Shown: positions 41,027 to 50,500, counted from the stretch's first letter. The stretch: DNA of 64,000 nucleotides from Halomonas faecis (GCF_010993975.1 NZ_JAACZO010000003.1:1-64000); one strand, 5' to 3'. Notes: generated by a model not told the origin, from the letters alone. Translations and numbers: made by a program.

Positions 41027-43903
41027 ATGTCACAGCAGGTTGACTCGTCTTCCCGTGCTTTCTTCCGCAGTTTGGTGGAGCGCATGGGCGATATCGTTTG
41101 GTCGGTCAGGGCCGATGACCTTTCGCTGGAATACCTGAGCCCATCTGCCGAGCGTATCTTCGGCATTCCGCTGCATGCCTTCAGTGACGATTCGGCCTTG
41201 TGGCTGGCTCGCGTGCATCCGGATGACCGCGATGCCGTGGCGGCGAGCCACGAAGCACTGTTGGCCCAGGGGAGAGTCGAGCGCTGCTATCGCGTGGTTC
41301 GCCCCAATGGCAGCCACGTGTGGCTGCAGGATTCGGCCTGGACGATGGTCGGCGACCACGGTCGCTTGATTCGGCTGTTCGGGGTTGCCAAGGACGTCAC
41401 CGAACAGCGCAACGCCGAATGTCGGATGCGTGAGAGACTCCGGCTCCTCGAACAGCTCAAGGCGCGCACCAGCGATGCCGTTTTCATCGTCGATATCGAT
41501 GCGGATGGCAGCTTTCGTTACCGCGAGAGCAATCCTGCCCATCAGCGCAATACCGGCCTGAGGTCGACGGATATCGTCGGCAAGACACCCCATGAGATCG
41601 TCGACGGGGCGCAAGCGGATCGGGTAGTGGCGCACTATCGCCAGTGCGTCGAGCAGGGGGAGCCCATCGAGTACGAAGAGCAGCTCCAATTGCCGGGCGG
41701 GCTTCGCGACTGGCACACTCTGCTCGTTCCCCTGCGTGACGCGACTGGGCGGATCGTCGAGATCGTCGGCCTGGGACGAGAAGTCACGACCGTGCGTGAC
41801 AGCGAGCGCCGGCTCTGGGCATCGTGGCAGGAGCTGGACCGGCTGCTCGAGGCCACCCCGGCAGTGCTCTACTCGTGTCGTCCCTCGCGAGATCTCGAGC
41901 CGACCTACATCAGTCCCAACCTGTATCGAATGCTCGGCTATCAGCGCAGTGAGCATCTGGGCAAGGCCGTATGGCTGACCGAGCTGGTGCATCCGGAAGA
42001 TCGTGACGATGCTAGGCGGCAGGTCGAGCGCCTGCTTCTCGAGGGTGGTGCCGTTCGGCTGCGTTATCGAATACGGCATGCCAAGGGGCACTACCTGTGG
42101 GTGCATGGCGAGAAGCGTCTGCTCCATGATGGCCAGGGCCGCCCCGAGCGGGTGGTCGGGGCAATGCTGGATCTCAGCGAGCAGCATGCCATGGAGCAGA
42201 GACTGGCCAAGCTGAGCGATCAACTGCCGGGCTTCATCTATCAATACCGCTTGAGCGCGAATGGCGAGGGAAGCTTCCCCTATGCCAGCCATCGCAGCCG
42301 CGAGATATACGGCGCGGATCCCGAAGCGTTGCGGGAAAGCGATGCCCGTGCGTTCCACGTCATTCATGACGATGATGTGCAGCGGGTCGTCGAGTCGATA
42401 TGGGAGTCGGCGGAGACGCTGTCCCCCTGGCAATGCGAGTACCGTGTCAACCATCCCGATGGCCATCAGCTGTGGGTTCGGGGCATGGCAACGCCTGAGC
42501 GTCTCGATGACGACAGCGTGCTGTGGCATGGCTTCATCTGCGACATCACCCGGCAGAAGCAGACGCAGCTGGAGCTGCAGGCCAGCGAACAGCGCTTTCG
42601 GCGCATTGCCGAAACCATCAGCGACGTGCTCGGTCTGCACAACGCCGACGGCGACATGCAATACCGTTTCGCGAGTCCTTCCGCAAGGCGGATCCTTGGC
42701 TATGCTCCCAATGAACTGCTGGGACGTGCGCTGTTCGATTTCGTGCATCCCGGAGATGTCGCACGGCTGCTCGACAGGGTGCATCATCGCTACCTTGAGG
42801 GGGAAGCGGAGTCAGGCATCGAGTACCGTTTTCGCCATCGTGACGGCCACTACCTGTGGCTGCACACTCAGGTAATGCCCGTCTACGACCATGAGCGGCG
42901 CCTGATCGCACTGCAGACGCTGTCGCGCGACGTGACCGAGCAGCGCCAGGCCCTGCAAGCGCTGGAAAGCCTGGCCGAGCGCCAGCAAAGGATTCTCGAG
43001 GCGGCGGGAGAGGGCATCTACGGCGTCGACCGGGAGGGCCGCATCACGTTCATGAATACGGCGGCCAGCCGACTGCTGGGCTGGACGTTGCAACAGACGC
43101 AGGGCAAGAACTCCCACGAGCTCTTTCACCATACTCGCCGCGATGGAACCGACTATCCTCTCGCTGAATGCCCTATTTTCAAGGCCATGCGCCATGGGCG
43201 GCCGTGGCGCGTCACTCAGGATTGCTTCTGGCACCGTAGCGGAAAGATCTTTCCCGTGGAGCTGGTCGCCTCTCCGCTAATCGAGCATGGCGAGATCGCG
43301 GGCTGTGTCGTGGTGTTCAAGGACATTACCGAAAGACTGGAAGCTCAGCACCAGCTGGAGCGGCTTTCGACGATCGATGAGTTGACGGGCGCCCCCAATC
43401 GTCGCTATTTCCTGCGTCGCTTCCATGAAGAGCTGCAGAGGCTGAGGCGTAGCGGCACGACGGCCAGCCTGCTGATGTTTGACATCGACCACTTCAAGCG
43501 CATCAACGACCGGTGGGGGCATGCTGCCGGCGATGAGGTTCTCAAACGGCTGGTCGCGGTTTGCACGGACAAGCTGCGCTCCCAGGACCTGCTCGGCCGG
43601 CTCGGGGGCGAAGAGTTCGCCATTCTACTGCCGGAAACCGATCTCGAGGGAGCCAGGGCCTTTGCCGAGCGGCTGCGCCAGGCTTGCGAGTCGATGAAAG
43701 TGGCGATGAATCGAGAGGCTCTGCAGGTGACGGTGAGCCTGGGGATGACCCAACTGCAGCCGGAGGACACACCGGAAAGCGGGCTGGAGCGTGCCGACAA
43801 GGCGCTTTACAAGGCCAAGCGCGCCGGACGCAATCGCTCATGCGTTGCCGATGGAGACGAGCCCGATGTCAACATGGACAGCGAGCGAACCGGCGACTCC
43901 TGA
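41027..43903 (+). CDS. Six-PAS sensor diguanylate cyclase
   Basis: 958-residue cytoplasmic protein with no membrane segments. Six consecutive PAS/PAC modules (approximately residues 10-130, 135-265, 270-390, 392-510, 512-635, 640-775) end in typical PAC segments such as GVAKDVTEQRNAE, GLGREVTTVRDSE, GFICDITRQKQTQ and LQTLSRDVTEQRQA. A GGDEF domain follows with catalytic GGEEF at 860-864 and DELTGAPNRRYF at its start. An RSQD inhibitory site sits five residues before GGEEF (851-854), so product inhibition by c-di-GMP is predicted. No EAL domain is present. It makes c-di-GMP from GTP; the ligands sensed by the PAS units are unknown. Confidence 0.93.
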   Translation: MSQQVDSSSRAFFRSLVERMGDIVWSVRADDLSLEYLSPSAERIFGIPLHAFSDDSALWLARVHPDDRDAVAASHEALLAQGRVERCYRVVRPNGSHVWLQDSAWTMVGDHGRLIRLFGVAKDVTEQRNAECRMRERLRLLEQLKARTSDAVFIVDIDADGSFRYRESNPAHQRNTGLRSTDIVGKTPHEIVDGAQADRVVAHYRQCVEQGEPIEYEEQLQLPGGLRDWHTLLVPLRDATGRIVEIVGLGREVTTVRDSERRLWASWQELDRLLEATPAVLYSCRPSRDLEPTYISPNLYRMLGYQRSEHLGKAVWLTELVHPEDRDDARRQVERLLLEGGAVRLRYRIRHAKGHYLWVHGEKRLLHDGQGRPERVVGAMLDLSEQHAMEQRLAKLSDQLPGFIYQYRLSANGEGSFPYASHRSREIYGADPEALRESDARAFHVIHDDDVQRVVESIWESAETLSPWQCEYRVNHPDGHQLWVRGMATPERLDDDSVLWHGFICDITRQKQTQLELQASEQRFRRIAETISDVLGLHNADGDMQYRFASPSARRILGYAPNELLGRALFDFVHPGDVARLLDRVHHRYLEGEAESGIEYRFRHRDGHYLWLHTQVMPVYDHERRLIALQTLSRDVTEQRQALQALESLAERQQRILEAAGEGIYGVDREGRITFMNTAASRLLGWTLQQTQGKNSHELFHHTRRDGTDYPLAECPIFKAMRHGRPWRVTQDCFWHRSGKIFPVELVASPLIEHGEIAGCVVVFKDITERLEAQHQLERLSTIDELTGAPNRRYFLRRFHEELQRLRRSGTTASLLMFDIDHFKRINDRWGHAAGDEVLKRLVAVCTDKLRSQDLLGRLGGEEFAILLPETDLEGARAFAERLRQACESMKVAMNREALQVTVSLGMTQLQPEDTPESGLERADKALYKAKRAGRNRSCVADGDEPDVNMDSERTGDS

Positions 43904-43905
43904 GT

Positions 43906-43939
43906 GGTGCTGCCTTCGGTTGCGGTCGAAGGCAGCACC
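43906..43939. terminator. Hairpin between convergent diguanylate cyclase and prc genes
   Basis: GGTGCTGCCTTCG (43906-43918) pairs perfectly with CGAAGGCAGCACC (43927-43939) over an eight-base loop. It starts three bases after the cyclase stop and ends 25 bases before the prc stop. No T-run is present, so it is a probable bidirectional, Rho-assisted stop. Confidence 0.6.
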
Positions 43940-43964
43940 GCTGCTGCATCAATGAGCAACCCGC

Positions 43965-46025
43965 TCAGGGGGTGCCGGCCAGGCGGCGCTGGGAAAGTTC
44001 CGCGTAGTCGGCGAGGATCTCGGCCGCTTCAAGAACCTGGGCGCGATCCACGGGCTCGTCGTCCTGATCGTCCTCGTCGCCGTCCCGGGCGTCGGCCCAC
44101 TCTTCCAGAGGTTCCAGTCCGAGCGCCTCCCGGCGCTGGTTTTCCAGGGCGAGCTGTTCGGCTTCCTGCTGTTCCACTTCGCGCTGACGCTGCTCACGGT
44201 CGAGGCTCACGCTGGTGCGCTCCTCACGCATGTGGTCGGCCAGCTCGGCACGCTGTTCCAGGTAGACGAAGTTGGGGTGGGTGTCGGCGCGGCGTTCATG
44301 CCGGTTGCGCAGGGTTTCGAGGTACTCCCAGGGTTCGCCGTAGGTGCGATACTGCACTTCGCGGACGGTGTCCCACTCCAGAGCGTTATCGAGGCTGCTT
44401 TCGCCGATCCGCTCCGGGTCGATGAGGTTGGGGAAGAGAATGTCCGGTTCCACTCCGCGGTGCTGGGTGCTCTCCCCGGAAATACGGTAGAACTTGGCGC
44501 GCGTGAGCTTGATTTGCCCGTGACTGAGGTCGCTCAAGGTCTGCACGGTACCCTTGCCGAAGGTGGCGTTGCCCAGCACCAGGCCACGGCCATAGTCCTG
44601 GACGGCGCCAGCGAAGATCTCCGAGGCGGAGGCCGACAGACGGTTGACCAGCACGGCCAGAGGGCCGTCGTAGAGCGCACCGCTCTCGGTGTCACCGTAG
44701 AGATTGATGCGCCCCCGAGCATCGCGGACCTGCACGGTGGGGCCGCGGTCGATGAACAGTCCGAGCAGCGAGTTGGCTTCCTGCAGCGCGCCACCGCCGT
44801 TGTTGCGCAGGTCGAGCATCAGGCTGTCGATGCCTTCTTCCTGCAGGCGTTCGACCTCTCGGGCGACGTCGCGGGTGGTGCTGCGGTAGTCTTCCTCGCC
44901 GGCCTGCCAGGCATCGAAATCGACGTAGAAGGTGGGAATGGTGATCACGCCAACGCGGCGTACGCTGTCCTCGCGCTCGACTTCGATGACTTCGCCTTTG
45001 GCGGCCTGCTCCTCGAGATCCACGGTATCGCGCGTGATTTCGACTTCGTGAGAACGGGTCATGTCAACGGCTTCGGCCGGCACCACGTCGAGGCGGACGA
45101 CGCTGCCCTTGGGGCCGCGAATCAGGTCGACGACCTCATCGAGGCGCATGCCCACCACGTTGATCATTTCGCCATCCTCCTGGCCCACGCCGACGATGCG
45201 GTCGGCCGGCTCCAGGACGTCGGCGCGGTCGGCGGGGCCGCCTGGCACCAGGCTGGTGACCTTCACGTACTCACCGTCGGATTGCAGCATGGCACCGATG
45301 CCTTCCAGGGACAGGCGCATCTGAATGTCGAAGGACTCGCCCTGGTGAGGCGAAAGATATTGGGTATGCGGGTCGATGCTGCCGGTGACTGCGGCCATGA
45401 ACAGACCGAAGACATCCCCGCCATTGGTCTGTTCCAGACGCGTGAGCTGTCCTTCGTATCGCTGGCGCAAGTTGGCTTCGATTTCGTCGCGGGACTGACC
45501 ACTGATGTCCAGCGTGAGCGCGGCATTCTTCAAGCGCTTGCGCCACAGCTCGTCCAGCTCGGCCTCGTTGGTGGCCCAGGGGGCATCGCTACGGTCCGTC
45601 TCGAGCCGGTCGTCGCTGTCGAAGGTGAGCGTCAACCCTTCGTCAATGCGTGCCAACAGCCACTCGTAACGAGTTTCGGCACGCTCGTGGTAGCGCCGAT
45701 AGAGGGCGTAGGCTTCTGCCAGTTCGCCATCAAGGAGCATGTCGTCGAAGCGGGTCTCGAGATGCTCGAAGTCCTCAATGTCGCTCTCGAGCAGAAAGGC
45801 GCGCTGGCCGTCGAGAATGTCCAGGTAGCGGTCGAAGGTGGTCTGCGACCATTCGTCGTCGAATTCGATATCGGCGTAGTGGCCATAGCGCAGGGACTCG
45901 GCGACTTCCACGGCAACCTGGCGATGGGCATCGTCGGGTTCGATCCGCGCCAGCGCCGTGGCGCTGACCAGCAGCAGCACCACCAGCAGGGTGGTTCTCC
46001 GCCGAAGGGCGACAAGCTGGCTCAT
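43965..46025 (-). CDS. prc: Tail-specific periplasmic protease Prc
   Basis: S41 peptidase that degrades periplasmic proteins with nonpolar C-termini and tunes peptidoglycan hydrolases. The 686-residue protein has an N-terminal export segment (TTLLVVLLLVSATALA), an N-terminal helical domain (about 30-230), a PDZ domain (about 235-320, SLEGIGAMLQSDGEYVKVTSLVPGGPADRA), and the protease core with LMLDLRNNGGGALQEA. The catalytic Ser-Lys dyad is predicted at S466 in LSASASEIFAGA and K491 in NATFGKGTVQT, 25 residues apart as in E. coli Prc. A charged Glu/Gln-rich C-terminal domain follows. The start is Met 46025 behind AGGAG, although the frame extends further. Confidence 0.92.
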   Translation of the reverse strand: MSQLVALRRRTTLLVVLLLVSATALARIEPDDAHRQVAVEVAESLRYGHYADIEFDDEWSQTTFDRYLDILDGQRAFLLESDIEDFEHLETRFDDMLLDGELAEAYALYRRYHERAETRYEWLLARIDEGLTLTFDSDDRLETDRSDAPWATNEAELDELWRKRLKNAALTLDISGQSRDEIEANLRQRYEGQLTRLEQTNGGDVFGLFMAAVTGSIDPHTQYLSPHQGESFDIQMRLSLEGIGAMLQSDGEYVKVTSLVPGGPADRADVLEPADRIVGVGQEDGEMINVVGMRLDEVVDLIRGPKGSVVRLDVVPAEAVDMTRSHEVEITRDTVDLEEQAAKGEVIEVEREDSVRRVGVITIPTFYVDFDAWQAGEEDYRSTTRDVAREVERLQEEGIDSLMLDLRNNGGGALQEANSLLGLFIDRGPTVQVRDARGRINLYGDTESGALYDGPLAVLVNRLSASASEIFAGAVQDYGRGLVLGNATFGKGTVQTLSDLSHGQIKLTRAKFYRISGESTQHRGVEPDILFPNLIDPERIGESSLDNALEWDTVREVQYRTYGEPWEYLETLRNRHERRADTHPNFVYLEQRAELADHMREERTSVSLDREQRQREVEQQEAEQLALENQRREALGLEPLEEWADARDGDEDDQDDEPVDRAQVLEAAEILADYAELSQRRLAGTP

Positions 46026-46153
46026 CAATGAAGCACTCCTGGTTTCGTGTACACTTCCTTCCCTAGACACGCACAAGGCGGACGAGTTGCGAAAGGCCGG
46101 TTCGGCATTGTAGCAGTTGTCCTGCCAAGCACAGCCCCTGAAAGAGGATTCTC

Positions 46154-47452
46154 ATGTCTCGGGAAGCCCGACTGGACCGCTTGTTCGACTTTTTGAAGCG
46201 CTCGCCCACTCCCTGGCATGCCGTGGCGGCCATGGCCGAGCGATTGGAGGACGCGGGCTATCGTCGTTTGTCGGAGTCCCAGCCCTGGCAGCTCTCCCCG
46301 GGCGAGCGGGTCTACGTGACCCGCAACGACTCATCGATCATTGCCGTGCAGCTGCCCCACGAGGAGCTCGAATCACTGCGCATGATCGGTGCACATACCG
46401 ACAGCCCCGGGCTTCGCCTCAAGCCTCAGGCTGCGCAGCAGAGTGCCGGCTGGCTGCAACTGGGCGTGGAGGTCTACGGCGGAGCCCTGCTGACACCCTG
46501 GTTCGACCGCGACCTGGGGCTGGCCGGGCGGTTGCACCTGCGCCATGCCGACGGTCACCTGGAAGGCGTGCTGCTCGACGTCGATCGGCCGGTGGCGATC
46601 ATCCCCAGCCTGGCCATTCATCTCGATCGCGAGGCCAACAACGGCCGCTCGCTCAATGCTCAAACGCAGATGGCGCCGGTCTTCCTGCAGGGCGGGGAGG
46701 GCGCCGATCTCGAGCGCCTGCTGCGAGAGTGGCTCGATGCCCAGCATGGCATTCGCGATGCCGAGATTCTCGACTTCGAACTGGGATTCTACGACCTTCA
46801 GCCTCCGGCCCGGGTTGGGGTAAACGGCGAGCTGATCGCCAGCGCTCGCCTCGACAACCTGCTCTCCTGCTTCATCGGCCTCGAGGCACTGCTGGAGAGT
46901 GACGGTAGCCAGGGTGCCCTGCTGGTGGCCAACGATCACGAGGAGGTGGGCAGTGCCAGCGCTTGCGGTGCCCAAGGCCCTTTCCTGGGCGATGTGCTGC
47001 GCCGCATCAACGCCCAGTTGGGCGAGGTCGGCGACGAGGGCTATATACGCCTGGTCCAGGCATCGCGGCTGATCTCCTGCGACAATGCCCACGCCCTGCA
47101 TCCCAACTTTCTCGACAAGCACGATGCCGCTCACGGGCCGTCACTCAATGGCGGGCCGGTGATCAAGGTCAATGCCAGCCAGCGCTACGCCACCAACAGT
47201 GCGACCGGTGCGCTGTTCCGCGACCTGTGCCGTGAGGCCGGCGTGCCGGTGCAGACCTTCGTGACCCGCGCCGACATGGCCTGCGGCAGCACCATCGGCC
47301 CCATCACTGCCACGGAGATCGGTGTGCCGACCCTGGACGTGGGCGTGCCGCAGTGGGCCATGCACTCGATCCGCGAGACGGCGGGCAGTGCCGACGTGGA
47401 GCATCTGACCCGGGCGCTGACGGCCTTCGTCAATCGCTCGGTGCTGCCCTGA
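46154..47452 (+). CDS. apeB: M18 family aspartyl aminopeptidase
   Basis: Dinuclear zinc exopeptidase removing N-terminal (often acidic) residues, cytoplasmic. The 432-residue protein begins FDFLKRSPTPWHAVAAMAERL, typical of M18. It has the zinc ligand region MIGAHTDSPGLRLKP, NRSLNAQ-equivalent NNGRSLNAQTQM, LIASARLDNLLSCF, the catalytic Glu-Glu in VANDHEEVGSASACGA, and the C-terminal DVGVPQWAMHSIRE. ATG 46154 follows AGAGGA. It is transcribed divergently from prc and is followed by two heptad arrays and a bidirectional terminator. Confidence 0.93.
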   Translation: MSREARLDRLFDFLKRSPTPWHAVAAMAERLEDAGYRRLSESQPWQLSPGERVYVTRNDSSIIAVQLPHEELESLRMIGAHTDSPGLRLKPQAAQQSAGWLQLGVEVYGGALLTPWFDRDLGLAGRLHLRHADGHLEGVLLDVDRPVAIIPSLAIHLDREANNGRSLNAQTQMAPVFLQGGEGADLERLLREWLDAQHGIRDAEILDFELGFYDLQPPARVGVNGELIASARLDNLLSCFIGLEALLESDGSQGALLVANDHEEVGSASACGAQGPFLGDVLRRINAQLGEVGDEGYIRLVQASRLISCDNAHALHPNFLDKHDAAHGPSLNGGPVIKVNASQRYATNSATGALFRDLCREAGVPVQTFVTRADMACGSTIGPITATEIGVPTLDVGVPQWAMHSIRETAGSADVEHLTRALTAFVNRSVLP

Positions 47453-47482
47453 TGCCAGGCGGCGAACCACGGGCGTTGGGCC

Positions 47483-47538
47483 TCGAGTTTCGCGCCACGA
47501 GATACGAGATACGAGCCACGGGTTTCGAGGGGCGAGTT
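47483..47538 (+). repeat. Degenerate heptad array, eight NCGAGNN units
   Basis: Eight consecutive 7-base units start 30 bases after the apeB stop: TCGAGTT, TCGCGCC, ACGAGAT, ACGAGAT, ACGAGCC, ACGGGTT, TCGAGGG, GCGAGTT. The CGAG core is kept in six of eight. It is followed after 12 bases by the perfect GCAGCCC array. Confidence 0.8.
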
Positions 47539-47550
47539 AGACTATGGCCC

Positions 47551-47620
47551 GCAGCCCGCAGCCCGCAGCCCGCAGCCCGCAGCCCGCAGCCCGCAGCCCG
47601 CAGCCCGCAGCCCGCAGCCC
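47551..47620 (+). repeat. Heptanucleotide tandem repeat, ten perfect GCAGCCC units
   Basis: Exactly ten uninterrupted copies of GCAGCCC (70 bases) lie between apeB and its terminator. The reverse complement of the unit, GGGCTGC, is the one found four times after qor at 25203-25230. The array can be read as coding in several frames but has no start signal or gene-like codon use. Confidence 0.97.
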
Positions 47621-47630
47621 GAGCCAAAAA

Positions 47631-47657
47631 AGCCCGCCTGTTCCCAGGCGGGCTTTT
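47631..47657. terminator. Bidirectional terminator between apeB and tRNA-Met
   Basis: AGCCCGCCTG (47631-47640) pairs with CAGGCGGGCT (47645-47654) over loop TTCC. It is preceded by six A residues and followed by T residues, so it works for apeB rightward and for tRNA-Met leftward. Confidence 0.9.
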
Positions 47658-47669
47658 CGGCATTCTATC

Positions 47670-47746
47670 TGGTGGCTACGCCCTGACTCGAACAGGGGAC
47701 CCCATCATTATGAGTGATGTGCTCTAACCAACTGAGCTACGTAGCC
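47670..47746 (-). tRNA. tRNA-Met (CAT), second copy
   Basis: 77 bases with CCA, identical to 40277-40353 but on the opposite strand. It sits downstream of ychF, a placement also known from Pseudomonas. Its own promoter is at 47762-47790. Confidence 0.96.
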
Positions 47747-47761
47747 GCACAACGGGGGCGA

Positions 47762-47790
47762 AGTCTACGGATTTATCCGGCGCTGGTCAA
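47762..47790 (-). promoter_or_regulatory. Promoter of the second tRNA-Met
   Basis: On the minus strand: TTGACC (47790-47785), 17-base spacer, TAGACT (47767-47762), then the C-rich TCGCCCCC discriminator. The tRNA starts 15 bases later, and the promoter lies between it and the ychF stop. Confidence 0.75.
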
Positions 47791-47809
47791 GCACTTGGCG
47801 AGGCCGTGC

Positions 47810-48901
47810 TCAGACGTTGAAGCGGAAGTGGATGACGTCGCCGTCCTGGACGATGTACTCCTTGCCCTCCAGGCGCCACTTGCCGGCGTCCTTGGCGCCC
47901 TGTTCGCCACCGAGCGAGACGAAGTCGTCGTAGGCCACCACCTCGGCGCGAATGAAACCCTTCTGGAAGTCGGTGTGGATCACGCCGGCGGCCTCCGGGG
48001 CGGTGGCACCGACCTTGACCGTCCAGGCGCGCACTTCTTTCTCGCCGGCGGTGAAGTAGGTCTGCAGGCCGAGCAGCGCATAGCCGGCACGGATCACCCG
48101 GTCGAGACCGGGCTCCTCCATGCCCATCTCGTCGAGGAACATGGCACGCTCATCAAAGTCGAGCTCGGCGATTTCGGCCTCGATCTGGTTGCACACCGGC
48201 ACCACCACGGCGCCTTCCTCGGCGGCCATCTCGCGGACCACGTCGAGGTAGGGATTGTTCTCGAAGCCGTCTTCGTTGACGTTGGCGATGTACATGGTGG
48301 GCTTGAGGGTCAGGAAGCCGAAGCTCTTGAGCTGTTTCTTCGCGTCGTCATCGAGGCCGAAACTGCGCAGCGGTTGCCCTTCGGCCAGGTGCGGCTGGAC
48401 GCGGTCGAGGATCGCCTTGGTGGCAATGGCCTCCTTGTCGCCGCTCTTGACCACGCGGGTCAGTCGCTGGATGGCCCGCTCCACGGTGTCGAGGTCGGCC
48501 AGAGCGAGTTCCAGGTTGATGGTCTCGATGTCGGCCCGCGGATCGATCTGGTTGGCCACGTGGATGACGTTGTCGTTGTCGAAGCAGCGCACAACGTGGG
48601 CGATGGCTTGGGTTTCGCGGATGTTGGCCAGGAACTGGTTGCCCAGCCCCTCGCCCTTGGAAGCGCCCGCCACCAGGCCGGCGATGTCGACGAACTCCAT
48701 GGTGGTGGGGATCACCTTCTGCGGCTTCACGATCTCGGCGAGTCGGTCGAGACGCGGGTCGGGCATGGGTACGATGCCCACGTTGGGCTCGATGGTGCAG
48801 AAGGGAAAGTTCTCGGCGTCGATACCGGACTTGGTCAAGGCGTTGAAGAGGGTCGACTTGCCGACGTTGGGCAGGCCGACGATACCGCAGTTGAAACCCA
48901 T
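47810..48901 (-). CDS. ychF: Redox-regulated ATPase YchF (Obg family)
   Basis: Ribosome-associated P-loop ATPase with a role in stress responses. The 363-residue protein has [18 protein letters not shown] (G1) at the N-terminus, the switch [29 protein letters not shown], and a C-terminal TGS domain ([18 protein letters not shown]...[10 protein letters not shown]). The G4 motif NKxD is altered to ANVNEDG, typical for YchF preferring ATP. The start is Met 48901 (a longer open frame exists), exactly the E. coli length. It follows pth on the same strand. Confidence 0.95.
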   Translation of the reverse strand: MGFNCGIVGLPNVGKSTLFNALTKSGIDAENFPFCTIEPNVGIVPMPDPRLDRLAEIVKPQKVIPTTMEFVDIAGLVAGASKGEGLGNQFLANIRETQAIAHVVRCFDNDNVIHVANQIDPRADIETINLELALADLDTVERAIQRLTRVVKSGDKEAIATKAILDRVQPHLAEGQPLRSFGLDDDAKKQLKSFGFLTLKPTMYIANVNEDGFENNPYLDVVREMAAEEGAVVVPVCNQIEAEIAELDFDERAMFLDEMGMEEPGLDRVIRAGYALLGLQTYFTAGEKEVRAWTVKVGATAPEAAGVIHTDFQKGFIRAEVVAYDDFVSLGGEQGAKDAGKWRLEGKEYIVQDGDVIHFRFNV

Positions 48902-49060
48902 AAGACGTTCCTGAGAGTAATGGGGCGAGGCGCGAAAATGCGTAGGCGCCATTGTACGAGACGGTGCGGTGACGAGCTATAAGCTGTAAGAGCGGCGCTT
49001 CGCGCCTGGAAGCTGGAAGAAAAACCCTTGCCGCCAGTTTCTGGTGGCAAGAAGCTGGGC

Positions 49061-49109
49061 TCCAGCTTCCAGCTTCCAGCTTCCAGCTTCCAGCTTCCAG
49101 CTTCCAGCT
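49061..49109. repeat. Heptanucleotide tandem repeat, seven TCCAGCT units, abutting the pth stop
   Basis: Seven perfect TCCAGCT units end inside the pth stop codon (TTA at 49109-49111 on the + strand). The rest of the pth-ychF spacer holds matching inverted sequence (CTGGAAGCTGGAAG at about 49004-49017) and a nested hairpin, CTTGCC-g-CCAG-ttt-CTGG-t-GGCAAG (49028-49051). The transcript could fold into a large stem. Period-7 units GCTATAA and GCTGTAA also occur near 48976. Confidence 0.93.
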
Positions 49110-49693
49110 TACGGCTTGAAACTGTGCAGCCGATTCATGGCGCGGGCCCAGTCGTCGGCGATGGCTAGGGGCAGGGTGGCCTGGCACTCGTCGATGGCCG
49201 CGTCGATGGCGGCACGCTCGGCCTTGCCGGGACGGCCCAGTACGTAGTTCGTCACCTGACGGGCGTCGCCCGGGTGGCCGATACCGATGCGCAGGCGGTG
49301 AAACGAGTTGTCATTGCCCAGCGCACGGATGATGTCGCGCAGGCCGTTGTGCCCGCCGTGGCCGCCGCCTCGTTTGTAGCGCGCCGCACCCGGAGGCAGG
49401 TCCAGTTCGTCGTGAGCGACCAGCAGCTCGTCCGGCGCGATCTTGAAGAACTGGGTCAGCGCCGCAACGGCGCCGCCGCTGCGATTCATGAAGGTCGTGG
49501 GTTCGAGCAGGTGCAGCTCATGGCCATCGAGACGCACCTTGGCATGCAACCCGAGGAACTTGCGTTCCGCACGGAGCTCGGTGCCGGCTGTGCGTGCCAT
49601 GGCCTCGACCAGCCATGCGCCGGCATTGTGCCGAGTGGTGGCGTAGTCGGGGCCCGGATTGCCCAATCCGATGATCGCTTTGACCTGACTCAT
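49109..49693 (-). CDS. pth: Peptidyl-tRNA hydrolase
   Basis: Releases peptides from prematurely dropped peptidyl-tRNAs. The 194-residue protein shows the start [24 protein letters not shown] with the catalytic histidine, [45 protein letters not shown] and [10 protein letters not shown]. It lies between rplY and ychF, the usual order. Its stop codon touches a heptad array. Confidence 0.96.
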   Translation of the reverse strand: MSQVKAIIGLGNPGPDYATTRHNAGAWLVEAMARTAGTELRAERKFLGLHAKVRLDGHELHLLEPTTFMNRSGGAVAALTQFFKIAPDELLVAHDELDLPPGAARYKRGGGHGGHNGLRDIIRALGNDNSFHRLRIGIGHPGDARQVTNYVLGRPGKAERAAIDAAIDECQATLPLAIADDWARAMNRLHSFKP

Positions 49694-49709
49694 CGCTCAG
49701 ACTCCCAAC

Positions 49710-49734
49710 AAAAAAACAAGCGCCGAGGCGCTTG
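49710..49734 (-). terminator. Rho-independent terminator downstream of rplY
   Basis: Read on the minus strand: CAAGCGCC, loop TC, GGCGCTTG, then seven U residues (A-run 49710-49716 on +). It lies between rplY and pth, so pth and ychF may be expressed by read-through or from a promoter in the gap. Confidence 0.85.
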
Positions 49735-49746
49735 AGGTAAAGAGTG

Positions 49747-49769
49747 GGGGCCACGCCATGCGTGGCCCC
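49747..49769 (-). other. Stable hairpin just after rplY
   Basis: GGGGCCACG (49747-49755) pairs with CGTGGCCCC (49761-49769) over a five-base loop, 12 bases beyond the rplY stop and before the main terminator. It may protect the 3' end of the abundant rplY mRNA. Confidence 0.6.
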
Positions 49770-49781
49770 TGAGCGGCGGGC

Positions 49782-50432
49782 TTACTCGCCGCTCTCTTCG
49801 CCTTCCTCGCCCTCGGCGGCTTCGCCGTCCTCGGGTTCGTCGGCAGCGCGGGTCTTGGGCTTGGTGATGCTCAGCACGGCGTTGTCATGATCTTCGCCGT
49901 GGGAGAGCTCGACCAAGGTGACGCCGGCCGGCAGCTTGAGGTCGGAAAGGTGCAGGGTGCTGCCCAGCTCGACGTCGGCAATGTCGACCTCGAGGTAGTC
50001 GGGGAGATCCTTGGGCAGGCAGCTCACCTCGATGTCGTTGGAGAGCACGTGCAGTTCGCCGCCCTGATCCTTGATGCCGACGCACGTCTCTTCACCGATG
50101 ACGTGCAGCGGAATGCGCAGGTTGATCGCGTGGGTGGCGTCCACGCGCAGGAAGTCGGCGTGAGTGACCAACGGCTTGTAGGGATGGCGCTGAAGGTCGC
50201 GCACCACGACCTGCTGAGGCTTGCCGTCCACCTGCAGTGTGATCACCGAGGAGAAGAAGGCTTCTTCCTCGAGTGCCTTGTAGAAGCTGGTCTTGTCGAC
50301 GGCGATGGGTTGGGGTGCCTGCTCGCCACCATAGACGATGGCCGGCACTTGTTCGTTCGCACGACGCAGGCGGCGGCTCGCACCTTTCCCCAGGTCGTTA
50401 CGAACGCTGGCGTTGAGTGTGTAATCGGACAT
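49782..50432 (-). CDS. rplY: 50S ribosomal protein L25 (long TL5/Ctc form)
   Basis: Binds 5S rRNA. 216 residues: an N-terminal L25 domain ([31 protein letters not shown]...[19 protein letters not shown]) and the C-terminal beta domain of the Ctc/TL5 form ([13 protein letters not shown]...[25 protein letters not shown]). An acidic tail [16 protein letters not shown] ends the protein. It follows prs, as in other gammaproteobacteria. The acidic tail is in keeping with salt adaptation, though such tails occur elsewhere. Confidence 0.95.
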   Translation of the reverse strand: MSDYTLNASVRNDLGKGASRRLRRANEQVPAIVYGGEQAPQPIAVDKTSFYKALEEEAFFSSVITLQVDGKPQQVVVRDLQRHPYKPLVTHADFLRVDATHAINLRIPLHVIGEETCVGIKDQGGELHVLSNDIEVSCLPKDLPDYLEVDIADVELGSTLHLSDLKLPAGVTLVELSHGEDHDNAVLSITKPKTRAADEPEDGEAAEGEEGEESGE

Positions 50433-50500
50433 GGAATTGCCTCTTTCTGGAGAATAAGGAAACGCTCGGACCCGCGACCAGATCCCAGCGCTTCCGGTTG

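Noticed and set aside
47551-47620. Candidate CRISPR array
   Set aside because: Seven-base units without spacers; no cas genes in the window.
47430-47727. Open frames through the GCAGCCC array
   Set aside because: Any frame through a perfect repeat stays open; no start signal, no homology, and they run into a terminator and a tRNA.
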